From positions 1-64,000 of the IMG/VR virus record IMGVR_UViG_3300043788_000078: DNA of 64,000 nt; one strand, given 5' to 3'. A program made the position numbers and the translations under genes. The notes beneath the pieces were generated by a model. That model was not told where the DNA came from, made no database searches, and saw nothing but the letters and a program-made list of their open reading frames with translations. Within the stretch, counting starts at the first letter, position 1; each line of letters opens with the position of its first letter. Shown here piece by piece: positions 26,001 to 33,448 of this stretch. The DNA is from a virus.

Positions 26001-26683
26001 TTCGCGCCCGCTCCGCCCGCGATGTTCCCGGCCAGGCCGGCCGCTCCGCCCCCGGCGTTCTCCGCGCCCTTCTTCCCGCCGGCCTCGCCCCCGGCGGCAC
26101 CGCCGAGCAGGCCCCCGAGGCCGCCCGCCGCGCTGCTCAGGGACGCCCCGATCCCGCCGAGCAGCCCGGTGAACCAGCCGCCCTTCTTCTTCGCCTCTGA
26201 CGTGGCCGCGTCACTGGCCGCGTCGGCCGCGTCCTTGCCCGCCTTGGCCCCGGCCTCCCTGGCGCTCGTGTCGCTGACGCCGATGACCTTGTTGATCGTG
26301 TCTTTCTGCTCGGTGCGCGTCGAGCCGATGCCGCCGCCCTGGTTGGACACCATCTTGCCGAGCAGGCCCTGCTGGGCCGCCTGGCTGGCGGACGGGGCAC
26401 CGGTCACCGAGTGCGGGGAGAACAGGGCGTTCAGGCTGCCGAGCACGGATCCCTGCGGGCTGGACCGCAGGCGGTTCATCGCGTCCTTGGAGATCGCGTT
26501 GTCCAGCGCGGCGAAGTCCGCCCGTGCCTTGGCCACGGACGAGTTGTCGAAGACGGCGGAGATCTTGATCTTGTGGCCGTCGTCCTCGAACGCCTTGACC
26601 TCGGCCCGGAACCTGTCCAGGTCCTTCTTGGCCTGGCTGGTATCAACGGAGAGGCGGGCCTCTATCGTGCCGGCGTCGAACAC
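23021..26683 (-). CDS. Tape measure protein with lytic transglycosylase domain
   Basis: A 1,220-residue protein. The N-terminus is helical (DTSQAKKDLDRFRAEVKAFE); a Gly/Ala-rich region follows, then long hydrophobic membrane-type segments at about 230-730. Near residues 1080-1150, KESGGNPRAIDPISVDGEHA and EGVAQMLPSTFAQYS mark an SLT-type transglycosylase that could open the wall during DNA entry. A length of about 1,220 residues implies a tail near 180 nm if the usual 0.15 nm per residue holds. GTG start with GGGAGG upstream. Confidence 0.9.
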   Translation of the reverse strand: MFDAGTIEARLSVDTSQAKKDLDRFRAEVKAFEDDGHKIKISAVFDNSSVAKARADFAALDNAISKDAMNRLRSSPQGSVLGSLNALFSPHSVTGAPSASQAAQQGLLGKMVSNQGGGIGSTRTEQKDTINKVIGVSDTSAREAGAKAGKDAADAASDAATSEAKKKGGWFTGLLGGIGASLSSAAGGLGGLLGGAAGGEAGGKKGAENAGGGAAGLAGNIAGGAGANLFGMSTKATAIVGAVGTALAALPALGGVIGAGLGTALIGGAIAGVVATSPKLKKQFSALGGDAEAVIKAAAGPIVPALSAVIAQVPGLLKTLQAPLAGIFKTVAPQLMGVFNGLRPILSGVIDLMKAAAPAFGPFIESLEKLVSSLFPGLVSITAAVVPVMKQFEGIMGQLGGDIGALFGDMAPAVKASMTVLGALFSVIGSLLPDVAKLADVFAEMLAPVIGQLAGLIKSLLPFLSLIGTIGAELANTILGDVVSILVALVGVLKSVAPSLDKFAAVLAQVFNVMENYAVFDTLADVIEDLVKPLGVLINALLGGLLPVIPPILNAIIQLSTVIAGGLVQAITQLLPPMTKLAVAVLGTLAKILPAVLPLLVTLAGIFTGALVSAISAVATVLAEIINAIPPKVLAGIVTGILAIVGAMKLLAIIQGILDATDPFTLVIIGIGLLVAAAAELVVHWRQVWGFIKSAAEDAWNFIWNGFGKYLLPLLGPVGVIALGAIELYQHWSAIWSAIYGTTMDAWHLLDSDIWQPMERLFTQLMPGWFSDAYSFLERYFIDPYQNGLTAMWDFVVRDIWDPFEQLLTQQLPGWFDTAVNYIKQTWSRVESIVRQPVASLVDNVFIPLANVFDAITNAVGLGKPVKISRMSSGGRVPGYGGGDVVPALIERGEAVIDKDRTKKYAWLFQMMGVPGFAKGGLPGANLGGGLFPTTPGQAASNPVAGILSKGWDITRIMAAIATGNATALDNAFASLTSKGAATGAKGLLDQVLTDYPKTVVKDIVSYLIGNTAGAGAAIPGGTSGTVSSWIQQALKIAAKPLTWLSPLLTLVGKESGGNPRAIDPISVDGEHAEGVAQMLPSTFAQYSLGGSLWNPVAELIAAIRYIAATYVTPFAIPGLLSGNYVGYANGGVITEPVIGYGTNSGRIYTLAEREAEVVTPMSRLAAIGANRQSGGPSGQQINVGSITMPEGATLAQTMQAMAWRMRIEGQRQYWSASNA

Positions 26684-26701
26684 GTACTCGCCTCCCTTAC
26701 C

Positions 26702-27030
26702 TCACCACTGGCGATGAGACCTGGGGTCTTTATCCAGCTCCTCGCGCATCTTGTTCAGGTCGATCACCTTGACTCCCGCGTCGACGCCGGTCCTGACAGT
26801 CGGGCCCTGCACTCCCGGTGTCGGGCCGCCGCTTGCGGAAGCATCCTTCCTGACGCTGAACGGGATGTCTTCTTCCTCGGACATCCCTTCCAGGTACGTC
26901 TGCTGGGTGTCCCAGCTAAGCTCGTCCCACTCTTCCCGGCTGATATTGAGCCAGCGCTTGACGGCATACAGGATTACCCGGCGGCTTTGCGTGGCATTGT
27001 CACTACCTGCGCGTTCCCACCGCCGGGCAC
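26702..27030 (-). CDS. Tail assembly chaperone, frameshifted C-terminal part
   Basis: Reading frame downstream of the first chaperone ORF, lacking a convincing start codon of its own. From about RRVILYAVKRWLNISREEW it continues to LDKDPRSHRQW. The frame relation to the upstream gene is -1, as in the classical G/G-T chaperone arrangement, so it is expected as a fused product with residues 1 to about 135 of the preceding gene. The 5' coordinate given is approximate. Candidate slip points lie around GGTGGGAAC (27012-27020) and CGCAAAGCC; I could not decide between them. Confidence 0.7.
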
Positions 27031-27411
27031 GGCTTCCGGGCTCATCACCTCCTGCTGGAGCCATCCGTAGAAAATGACGCGGACGCGGATGGGAAGTTCC
27101 AGGAGATCTTCCCTGCTCGGGTCTCCCGAGCACAGGACGGCGAAGAGCCCGGCCATCGACGCGTGGAAGTCGATGACCGTCTCAGGATCGAGATCCTCCA
27201 CGGCAGTCAGGAGCTGCGCGACGTCGGCGTTCTGGTCGCCGACCAGTTCCGGCGGCAGCTTGCCCTGGAGGGTCTTCGTGACCGTCTTGATGCCGGCCAG
27301 GAAGTCGCCGATCTGCCGGTCGTTCGGCTCCTTGATCGTGCCGTGCTTCCGCGTATGCGGCTCGAACGTGTAGTCGAGAGGCTCGACTACCTTTCCTGCG
27401 TCGAATCCCAT
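26974..27411 (-). CDS. Tail assembly chaperone (upstream ORF)
   Basis: A 145-residue protein located between the major tail protein and the tape measure, the invariant place for tail chaperones. Features include IGDFLAGIKTVTKTLQGKL, a helical core and RVRVIFYGWLQQEV. It is expected to coat the tape measure during tail assembly. A fraction of ribosomes should shift to the -1 frame before its stop to make the longer form. Confidence 0.75.
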   Translation of the reverse strand: MGFDAGKVVEPLDYTFEPHTRKHGTIKEPNDRQIGDFLAGIKTVTKTLQGKLPPELVGDQNADVAQLLTAVEDLDPETVIDFHASMAGLFAVLCSGDPSREDLLELPIRVRVIFYGWLQQEVMSPEAVPGGGNAQVVTMPRKAAG

Positions 27412-27441
27412 CTGGTGTTCCCCTTCCTGATGGGCGCTGCC

Positions 27442-28047
27442 TTACGAGGTGGCGACCGCCGTCAGGTCCGTCCAGGTGATGGAGTTGAACGGGCAGATGG
27501 CGGACAGGGTCAGCGGGTAGAGCCGCTGCTGGGCGGCACGCCGGAACGCGGTCTGCACCTGGCCGGCCGACACGACGTCCGGGATGTACAGCACGCGGGC
27601 GTAGCCGAGCTGGTTTTGGCCGATCAGCGCGACCTGGAGGCTCTGGAAGTTCGTCGACAGGGTCAGCACCGACTTGCCGGGCTGCCCCGCTCCGGCCGGC
27701 GTGACCGCCGTCGTAGCGCCGTTTCCCCAGGCCAGGTTGATGTTGGTCAGCGTCTCTTCCGAGAGATTGCACGTGATCTGGAGGTCAGCGGTGCTCACCG
27801 CGACGCCGACCGGCGTCGGCTGCTCCTCGATCGCGATGTTCTGGACTGTCGGGTTGAAGGTCAGCGTGACGCCGGCCTCGGTGGACCCGATATAGCTCCA
27901 CCCGGCAGTCAGCCAGGCGGTGCCGACGCCGAGGTTCGCGTCGGACGGCACCGACACCCCCACGGTCGGCGCGGTCATGACGATGCTCACGCCGTACAGC
28001 ACGTTGGTCGTGGTGTACGCCGGGGGAGTGTACGGCAGCGATGGCAC
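27442..28047 (-). CDS. Major tail (tube) protein
   Basis: A 201-residue protein with VGTAWLTAGWSYIGSTEAGV and TFNPTVQNIAIEEQPTPVG near the N-terminus, a pattern common to actinophage tube proteins. A beta-rich middle and RLYPLTLSAICPFNSITW follow towards the end. Position just upstream of the chaperones supports it. It should polymerise into the tail tube. GTG start. Confidence 0.8.
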   Translation of the reverse strand: MPSLPYTPPAYTTTNVLYGVSIVMTAPTVGVSVPSDANLGVGTAWLTAGWSYIGSTEAGVTLTFNPTVQNIAIEEQPTPVGVAVSTADLQITCNLSEETLTNINLAWGNGATTAVTPAGAGQPGKSVLTLSTNFQSLQVALIGQNQLGYARVLYIPDVVSAGQVQTAFRRAAQQRLYPLTLSAICPFNSITWTDLTAVATS

Positions 28048-28054
28048 GGCCCCT

Positions 28055-28390
28055 TTACCCTTCCGTTGTCAGTTCGACCCCGGCGTTACTGGCGGCCCCC
28101 TGGAGGCTCGCCAGGCGGTCGGCGGGGATTGGCGTGAAGTCGTTGCCCACGGACAGGCCGCCGAAGTGAAGCTCGCTGTGCGGCGGCTCGACCTTGACGT
28201 TGACGGTCCGGATGCCGCCGGCGAGGGCATCCAGCGCCGCCGCCTCGCGGCGCAGTTCCGCCGCGCGGGCGCGCTTGTCCGCGTCACTCTCCGGGGGCAC
28301 CGGGCTGTCCGGTGCCGGCCGCAGGACGGGCGCGGGAGACGGGACGGCCTTCTGCTCGGCCGCCGGGGACGCTGGTGTCTCGTCTGCCAT
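28055..28390 (-). CDS. Hypothetical protein between tail genes (111 aa)
   Basis: A 111-residue protein. The first 50 residues are Pro/Ala/Glu-rich and probably disordered, then a helix (DADKRARAAELRREAAALDA) and a short conserved-looking end (ADRLASLQGAASNAGVEL). It sits immediately upstream of the tube gene. Function unknown. Confidence 0.6.
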   Translation of the reverse strand: MADETPASPAAEQKAVPSPAPVLRPAPDSPVPPESDADKRARAAELRREAAALDALAGGIRTVNVKVEPPHSELHFGGLSVGNDFTPIPADRLASLQGAASNAGVELTTEG

Positions 28391-28404
28391 GTTTCAAGAT
28401 CCTC

Positions 28405-28899
28405 TCACGGCTGGATGGAAGAGAAGGTGTAGGCGCGCACGGAGAGGTACGTGGTGGTAGTGAACGCCACCGCGTAGCAGCCGATGGCCGCCGTCGGCCA
28501 GGAGGCGATCGTGGGGCTGCCCGCGATGCCGGAATGGACCAGCGACGTGTTCTTGATGTTGTACGTCGCCGGGCTGAACGGGCCGAGCCAGCCCGATTCC
28601 GAGACAGCGATCGTCTTCGCCGTCGCTGCCGTGATCAGGGAGCCTGCGACGACCTCTCCGACAAGCACCTGCGCGATGCCGGCCGCCCCGGTGCTGCCGT
28701 TGTAGTACCACAGCATCGTGTTGCCCGAGGTATTCGGGACAAGCAGCACGTTGTTGGAGCCCCAGGCAGTGCCGAACGCCGTGCCGGTGCCCGCCGCGTC
28801 GATGCCCGCCGATGGCAAGGCTCCCGTGAAGTGGGTGCCGGTCAGCGGTGCCTGGTTGAAGTTGACCGCCACGAGCGGGGTTGTGAGCAATCCGGCCAT
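28405..28899 (-). CDS. Putative structural protein near the tube gene (164 aa)
   Basis: A 164-residue beta-rich protein (LLTTPLVAVNFNQAPLTGTH, YLSVRAYTFSSIQP). The ATG at 28899 is six bases after the previous gene. It lacks charged helices, resembling small decoration or fibre-base proteins. The role is inferred from the location between neck and tail-tube genes. Confidence 0.6.
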   Translation of the reverse strand: MAGLLTTPLVAVNFNQAPLTGTHFTGALPSAGIDAAGTGTAFGTAWGSNNVLLVPNTSGNTMLWYYNGSTGAAGIAQVLVGEVVAGSLITAATAKTIAVSESGWLGPFSPATYNIKNTSLVHSGIAGSPTIASWPTAAIGCYAVAFTTTTYLSVRAYTFSSIQP

Positions 28900-28904
28900 C
28901 TCTG

Positions 28905-29342
28905 CTACTCCAGTCCGGTGGTGATCAGGTAGGTGCAGGCGTACTCGAACCTGCGGTCTTCGGGGTTGAGGGGCAGCGGGGCGGGAGGGCCGCCGGAGCG
29001 CCCGGCGACCGCTATCACCACGCCGTCCACAGCCTGTGGATACGGGCCGTTGAGGATGAGGACGTCTAGCTGCTGGGCGGCCAGCTGCGCGCCTACCGGG
29101 TCGTCGGCCGCGCCGCGCAGCAGGAACTGGAAACCCCAGCAGTCGAGCGCGGCTTCCTCGGTGACCCACCCGGGGCCGGACGTCGGGGTGAGGAAGACTG
29201 CCCGGTCTGGGCTGGTCAGGATCTCGGGGCCTGGGAACAGGGGGAACCCGGTCTCCTGGGTCACGTTCCAGCCCAGGCCGGAGATGAAGTCCATCAGGAC
29301 GGTGACCTTGGCGGTCGCGGGAACGGGCTGGGGGTACGTCAC
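28905..29342 (-). CDS. Putative tail terminator / minor capsid completion protein
   Basis: A 145-residue protein whose GTG overlaps the upstream stop (GTGA). VTVLMDFISGLGWNVTQETG at the start, WGFQFLLRGAADDPVGAQLA in the middle and FEYACTYLITTG at the end match the layout of tail-terminator (gpU-like) proteins: one domain with a helix that packs on a sheet. The order after HK97-gp10-like and gp6-like connectors supports this. Confidence 0.6.
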   Translation of the reverse strand: MTYPQPVPATAKVTVLMDFISGLGWNVTQETGFPLFPGPEILTSPDRAVFLTPTSGPGWVTEEAALDCWGFQFLLRGAADDPVGAQLAAQQLDVLILNGPYPQAVDGVVIAVAGRSGGPPAPLPLNPEDRRFEYACTYLITTGLE

Positions 29343-29863
29343 AGGCGTCCCCTCACCGGGTGAGGCTCGTTCTTGCCCGGGATGACCATCACCCTGCCGT
29401 TGCGCATGAAGTAGACCGTCAGGCCGGCCGCCAGGCGGGCGCGCAGTATGGCGCGGCTCTTGAGCCGCAGTTCGTCCCTGGACAGGCGCGCGGCCTTCGG
29501 CGGCCGGTCGTAGACCGTGTGGCCGTCCCGGGTGACGGACGGGTGCCCGGAGCGCATGAGGTCGCCCCACTCGCGCGGGGCGTGCAGCTCGACCTGGTCG
29601 CTCAGGTGCTCGGCCGCCTTCTTCAGGGCGGCGGTGCCGCCGTCATCGAGCACTCCCTGCGCGTACCAGGCCAGGTAGTCGCGGTAGTGGTCGTACAGCG
29701 GCTGCTCCAGGTACTTGGCGTGGCCGCCGCGCGGGTGGCGCATGTCCATCCGCTCGTGCTGGTAATGGGCGTACACCTGGTCGACGACAACGGACATGCC
29801 GGACCTGCTGATCCCGATCCGCTTCTCGAGATCGTCCATCCTGCCGGAGAACGTGCCGCTCAC
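29339..29863 (-). CDS. Head-tail connector protein (HK97 gp10-like)
   Basis: A 174-residue protein starting at GTG in a GTGA overlap. DQVYAHYQHERMDMRHPRGG and the long helix DYLAWYAQGVLDDGGTAALK are followed by a short hairpin (GLTVYFMRNGRVMVI), consistent with neck proteins of the gp10 type. The position between the gp6-like and terminator-like genes is the standard neck order. Confidence 0.55.
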   Translation of the reverse strand: MSGTFSGRMDDLEKRIGISRSGMSVVVDQVYAHYQHERMDMRHPRGGHAKYLEQPLYDHYRDYLAWYAQGVLDDGGTAALKKAAEHLSDQVELHAPREWGDLMRSGHPSVTRDGHTVYDRPPKAARLSRDELRLKSRAILRARLAAGLTVYFMRNGRVMVIPGKNEPHPVRGRL

Positions 29864-30402
29864 AGGTACTCGGCACCCCCGTCCAGGTCGTCCATGCGCG
29901 GTGCCCACATGCCGGGCGGCACGTCTGCCTCCAGCGTGCCGGTCAGCGGGCTGATCCTGGTGTTGGAGTCTTCCCCCGTGAACACGCGCGGGATCAGGTT
30001 GATAACCCGGCCCACTTCCTGGTTGATTCCGCCGGCCGCCGCCGGGTCCAGGCGGATCAGCCCGTCACGGGCGTCGTTCAGGATCTTCATGGCGTCGGTG
30101 TACGCCAGGTACGCCGGGTGGTCGCTGGGCATGGCCTTGCCTTTGAGGTACGTCCGCCAGGCGAAGAACGCGGCCAGGTCCAGGGTCAGGTCGTGGAACA
30201 GGGGCGGCGGGACCGCCTGGGCGTTGCTGCCGTCCATGATCGATCCGAAGAACGCCGATATCCGGTTGGAGGCAGACGTCAGCGCCAGCGTGAGCTGCTG
30301 GTCGTTCAGCTCCGCCGGGCTCCCGATGCCGGTGTCCGTGCCCTGGAGCACGAGCATCAGGTCATCGGTGGTGGCGTACAGGACCGGGGACGGCGTGGTC
30401 AT
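29860..30402 (-). CDS. Head-tail connector protein (gp6-like)
   Basis: A 180-residue, mainly helical protein: YATTDDLMLVLQGTD, LNDQQLTLALTSASNRISAF, FHDLTLDLAAFFAWRTYLKG. This is the pattern of phage head-tail connectors of the gp6 class, which form a ring under the portal. Its stop overlaps the next start. Confidence 0.65.
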   Translation of the reverse strand: MTTPSPVLYATTDDLMLVLQGTDTGIGSPAELNDQQLTLALTSASNRISAFFGSIMDGSNAQAVPPPLFHDLTLDLAAFFAWRTYLKGKAMPSDHPAYLAYTDAMKILNDARDGLIRLDPAAAGGINQEVGRVINLIPRVFTGEDSNTRISPLTGTLEADVPPGMWAPRMDDLDGGAEYL

Positions 30403-30405
30403 GGG

Positions 30406-30588
30406 TCAGGGCACCGTCCAGGACAGCGCCCAGCAGGCGAAACCGCCGAAGCCGAACGCCCACTCGGGAGCGCTGACGACGCCGCCCGCGCACAGCGCGG
30501 CAACGGCGAACAGGATGAAGGAGAGGAACAGGAGAACGCGCCGGAAGGACGGGTACGCGACCGCCGGGGCGGGTGCTGGCTGTGTCAT
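30406..30588 (-). CDS. Small membrane protein in the neck cluster (60 aa)
   Basis: A 60-residue protein with two hydrophobic stretches (VLLFLSFILFAVAALCAGGV and WAFGFGGFACWALSW). A membrane protein inside a head/neck operon is unusual, but small ones do occur there in actinophages. Start ATG at 30588, three bases after the upstream stop. Confidence 0.55.
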   Translation of the reverse strand: MTQPAPAPAVAYPSFRRVLLFLSFILFAVAALCAGGVVSAPEWAFGFGGFACWALSWTVP

Positions 30589-30590
30589 GC

Positions 30591-30887
30591 CTATCCCTCC
30601 TGCCCCGAGTTGTAGGGGTCGACACCCCCGCCCGCCTGCTGCGTCGCCAGGCTGGCGGGTGAAACGGAATCGGAGCTGCCGGGGACCTGCTGCTGCGCCG
30701 TCATCGCGGTGACGCGGGTGGACAGCGCCGCTGAGTTGCTCGTGGACCCGGGCGGCACGTACGTGGTCGCGCTCATCTGGGCCGACCCGGCGGGTACGTC
30801 GATGACCTGCCCACGGAGCAGGTTGGTCTTCACGCCGTCCCACACCATCGTGCAGTTAACGTTGACGACCTGGGGGTTGGCTGCCAT
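30591..30887 (-). CDS. Hypothetical head-region protein (98 aa)
   Basis: A 98-residue protein. The first half has VVNVNCTMVWDGVKTNLLRG and VIDVPAGSAQM, a small beta domain; the second half is Ser/Thr/Gln-rich and probably disordered. The small-domain pattern (value, then path to a polar tail) recurs in the next gene. Function unknown. Confidence 0.55.
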   Translation of the reverse strand: MAANPQVVNVNCTMVWDGVKTNLLRGQVIDVPAGSAQMSATTYVPPGSTSNSAALSTRVTAMTAQQQVPGSSDSVSPASLATQQAGGGVDPYNSGQEG

Positions 30888-30889
30888 GG

Positions 30890-31075
30890 TCAGTTCCCTT
30901 CCGTTGCGTGGTCCGCGTCGTCGCCGCTCTGCGTGGCGGCCAGCGGCACGAGGTTGTCGTAGCCGTACTCGCCGGCCAGCTCGCTCTCGGGATCGAGATC
31001 GATGACCGTCCCGGCGCGGATGTACTCCCCGCGCACCGTGACGGGCTGCTGGACGACGTACGGCCTGATGACCAC
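30890..31075 (-). CDS. Hypothetical head-region protein (61 aa)
   Basis: A 61-residue protein starting at GTG 31075 (VVIRPYVVQQPVTVRGEYI, RAGTVIDLDP). Small proteins with the theme of a short beta domain about V...G..y..GtvidL are common next to capsid genes. An acidic tail follows. Function unknown. Confidence 0.55.
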   Translation of the reverse strand: MVIRPYVVQQPVTVRGEYIRAGTVIDLDPESELAGEYGYDNLVPLAATQSGDDADHATEGN

Positions 31076-31077
31076 GG

Positions 31078-31683
31078 CTAGTTGGACACCCCCGTGCCCA
31101 GCGCGGAGACGCCCAGCGTGGCGTGCTGGGCGTACGGCAGGGCGGTGTACGGGTTCCACCCCGCGTACTCCGCCTGCGTGTTGCTGGCGTAGTAGCCGGG
31201 CGTGTAGGCCAGGTCAACGGGATCGATCCAGGCCCAGGTGGGCGCGGAGCTGTAGATCAGCGTGATCGAGCAGCCGGGCGGAAGCGGCCAGTTAGACGGG
31301 GATGCCAGGGGGGCTCCGGACAGGCCCGCCACCAGGGCGGTCCAGGTCCACGTGGGCGTGGCCACCGTGTAGGAGATGGCGATCGTCTGGCCGGCGGGGA
31401 CGACGTACGTCCCGGCCGCCGTGCCCGCGCTCACCCCGTTGATCGTGACGGCGCTGATCGTCGCGCCGTTCGCCGCGATCACGACCTCGACGGGGAACGC
31501 ATTGGAGTTGGTAGCCGCGACCGTGGTAGCGGGAACCGCAGGCGTGGTGACCGATGGCGTGTTCGGCGAGCCGATGAAAACGCTCTGGACGGTGCCGCCG
31601 GTGACAGTGACCGAGACGTTCTGCCCGGTCGGGTTGGGTACCGCTACTCCGCTGGTCGGGATGCTGGGTGCCGTGACTGCCAC
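31078..31683 (-). CDS. Beta-rich structural protein (201 aa)
   Basis: A 201-residue protein. The first 65 residues are an Ig-like beta segment (GQNVSVTVTGGTVQSVFIG); residues about 65-125 repeat the theme (PVEVVIAANGATISAVTING). A Trp/Tyr-rich end (SAPTWAWIDPVDLAYTPGYY) follows. A surface decoration role on the head is plausible but inferred. Confidence 0.55.
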   Translation of the reverse strand: MAVTAPSIPTSGVAVPNPTGQNVSVTVTGGTVQSVFIGSPNTPSVTTPAVPATTVAATNSNAFPVEVVIAANGATISAVTINGVSAGTAAGTYVVPAGQTIAISYTVATPTWTWTALVAGLSGAPLASPSNWPLPPGCSITLIYSSAPTWAWIDPVDLAYTPGYYASNTQAEYAGWNPYTALPYAQHATLGVSALGTGVSN

Positions 31684-31691
31684 GGGTCCTC

Positions 31692-31997
31692 CTAGTTGCT
31701 CAGGGCCGCGTGGCCCACGTCGTCCTGGCCGTCCACGAACGCGCGCAGGTTCGCGCCCGCCGCGACCAGTGCCTGGTAGAGCTGCTGCGCTCCGGTTGGG
31801 TTCTCACCCGGAGTGGACGAATCGGCGTAGATCACGGTCCCGGCGATGAACCCTGGCCCAATCTGCGGCATGCCGTCTGTCCACCCGTTCGCGCCAGTCC
31901 AAACGGCGCTCCCGTTCGGAACGGTGGTGCTGGCAGGTGCTTGCGTTCCCGGACTAAGATCGACGGTCGTCCCGATAACGAACCTGCTCAGTGCCAT
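31692..31997 (-). CDS. Hypothetical head-region protein (101 aa)
   Basis: A 101-residue protein beginning MALSRFVIGTTVDLSPGTQA and ending in a helix (GAQQLYQALVAAGANLRAFV). It belongs to a series of small genes downstream of the capsid gene. No family is recognised. Confidence 0.55.
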   Translation of the reverse strand: MALSRFVIGTTVDLSPGTQAPASTTVPNGSAVWTGANGWTDGMPQIGPGFIAGTVIYADSSTPGENPTGAQQLYQALVAAGANLRAFVDGQDDVGHAALSN

Positions 31998-32003
31998 CCC
32001 CTG

Positions 32004-32405
32004 TCACCTCACCGCAAGCCAGGCGGACATCGTAAACGACGTAACGGCACTCCCATTAGAAGCAGAGATGCCTGTGAGATCTAGCTGTATGTACCGGAAT
32101 GAGGGGGCACCGCCTGCTCCTGACAGCACAAGCACTGCCGTGCTCGGTTCTGTGGCGTTTCCAGATGATTCAGCAGATGGGGACGGTGATCCGCTGATCC
32201 CGTACCAGATGCTGTTATCCAGAGAGCCCATCACTGAGAATGTTCCAGCAACATTGCCCCATCCGTACCCCTCGACGTATGAGCAGGCTCCAAGAGCGCT
32301 GGTCACGATGGTGGTCGTGGTGTACCAGTCCTCCAGGTCGATGACGGGACCAGCACCAACGGCAGTTACGTCATTGAGTGCCTGAAATGGAAGTACGTTG
32401 GTCAT
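32004..32405 (-). CDS. Putative surface protein, lower-GC insert (133 aa)
   Basis: A 133-residue protein resembling jelly-roll or lectin-like domains (IDLEDWYTTTTIVTSALGAC, FRYIQLDLTGISASNG). Its DNA uses more A/T-ending codons than the flanking genes, suggesting more recent acquisition. The ATG overlaps the upstream stop (TGATG). A head-surface adhesin role is inferred from the pattern, not shown. Confidence 0.55.
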   Translation of the reverse strand: MTNVLPFQALNDVTAVGAGPVIDLEDWYTTTTIVTSALGACSYVEGYGWGNVAGTFSVMGSLDNSIWYGISGSPSPSAESSGNATEPSTAVLVLSGAGGAPSFRYIQLDLTGISASNGSAVTSFTMSAWLAVR

Positions 32406-32830
32406 CAGAACCCCCATCCGGGTGCGTTAGGCGGGCTCTCCTGCGCTGCCAGGGTCTCCGTGGCCACGGCTGCGGTCACCTGCTTGCCGGACCCGTGCGC
32501 GTTGGCGAACGGCGTTACCGGCACTGACGTGGCCGTCGGGGTCCCGTTCACCAGGACGGTTTCCGACAGCGTGGTGTCGGAGACGTACAGCAGCTGCCCG
32601 CTGGAGAACTGGGTGCCGCCGGACGCGAACGGCAGTGCCGTGCCCCCGGCGGTGACCGACGCGTTCGTGGACAGGGGCGAGCTGCCCGCTCCCATCGTCA
32701 GGGGCCACTCGCACCCGGAGCACGTGTAGTACAGGTCATCCCCGGTACCGACCATCAGCCTGCTCGCGTGGCATCGCGGGCACAGCACGAACGCGCTGAT
32801 CGGCTGGTCTGTCCCCGCGATGTACGCCAT
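32405..32830 (-). CDS. Zinc-ribbon protein in the head cluster (141 aa)
   Basis: A 141-residue protein. The N-terminus carries LCPRCHASRLM and YYTCSGCEWPL, a complete CxxC...CxxC zinc ribbon. The rest (FSSGQLLYVSDTTLSETVLV) is a small beta domain typical of accessory virion proteins. Located two genes downstream of the capsid gene. Confidence 0.65.
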   Translation of the reverse strand: MAYIAGTDQPISAFVLCPRCHASRLMVGTGDDLYYTCSGCEWPLTMGAGSSPLSTNASVTAGGTALPFASGGTQFSSGQLLYVSDTTLSETVLVNGTPTATSVPVTPFANAHGSGKQVTAAVATETLAAQESPPNAPGWGF

Positions 32831-32836
32831 CTGCTG

Positions 32837-33448
32837 CTACCTCCGGACGATCTGCGGTGCCTGGCTCTTGACCGCCGCGACCAGGTCCGCGTCCGCGCCC
32901 TGCCTGATCTCCTGCCGGGCCAGCTCACCGGTCCCGGGGGTGATGTCCAGCGCGTCCTCGGACCGGGAGGGCGGCGCGGGCTCGGACGATTCCGGTACCG
33001 GGCTCTGCTCGACGATCCGGGAGCTGCCTGCCGGATCCGGGCGCGCCAGGTCACTGCCGGGAGGCGGCGTGGTCGGCCGCAGGATCGGGCCGGACAGGAG
33101 GGAGGGGTGCGGGCGCGGCGGGTTGTTCGCGTCCACTTCGCTCTTGGCCCGTATGACCGCGACGCGGCGTCCGTCACGGTCGCCGTGCCGCAGGTACCTG
33201 GCGGCCTCCTCGTCGGTCAGGTAGACCGTCTCCCCGGCGAGCACCAGGTCCGTCTGCCGGTCCTTCGGGTCGAGCTGCACCCGGCGCGGCACCGACAGGT
33301 TCGTCAGCGCCACGTACGGCTTGCCGAGCTGTACGGCAGGGCCGTGCGCGTTGCCCGTGTTGGCCTTGGCCAGCAGCTTGTCCAGCTGCTTGGCCTCGGC
33401 CGGGGTCAATGCCGGCGTCTTCTCGGCGGCCTCTGCGGTCATGGTCAC
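32837..33448 (-). CDS. Hypothetical protein next to major capsid gene (203 aa)
   Basis: A 203-residue protein. The first 115 residues include LTPAEAKQLDKLLAKANTGN, and a small beta part (VYLTDEEAARYLRHGDRDGR). The rest is Pro/Ser-rich and probably disordered, with a final helix. The GTG start overlaps the capsid stop (GTGA). It could be a connector or a head-associated protein. Confidence 0.55.
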   Translation of the reverse strand: MTMTAEAAEKTPALTPAEAKQLDKLLAKANTGNAHGPAVQLGKPYVALTNLSVPRRVQLDPKDRQTDLVLAGETVYLTDEEAARYLRHGDRDGRRVAVIRAKSEVDANNPPRPHPSLLSGPILRPTTPPPGSDLARPDPAGSSRIVEQSPVPESSEPAPPSRSEDALDITPGTGELARQEIRQGADADLVAAVKSQAPQIVRR

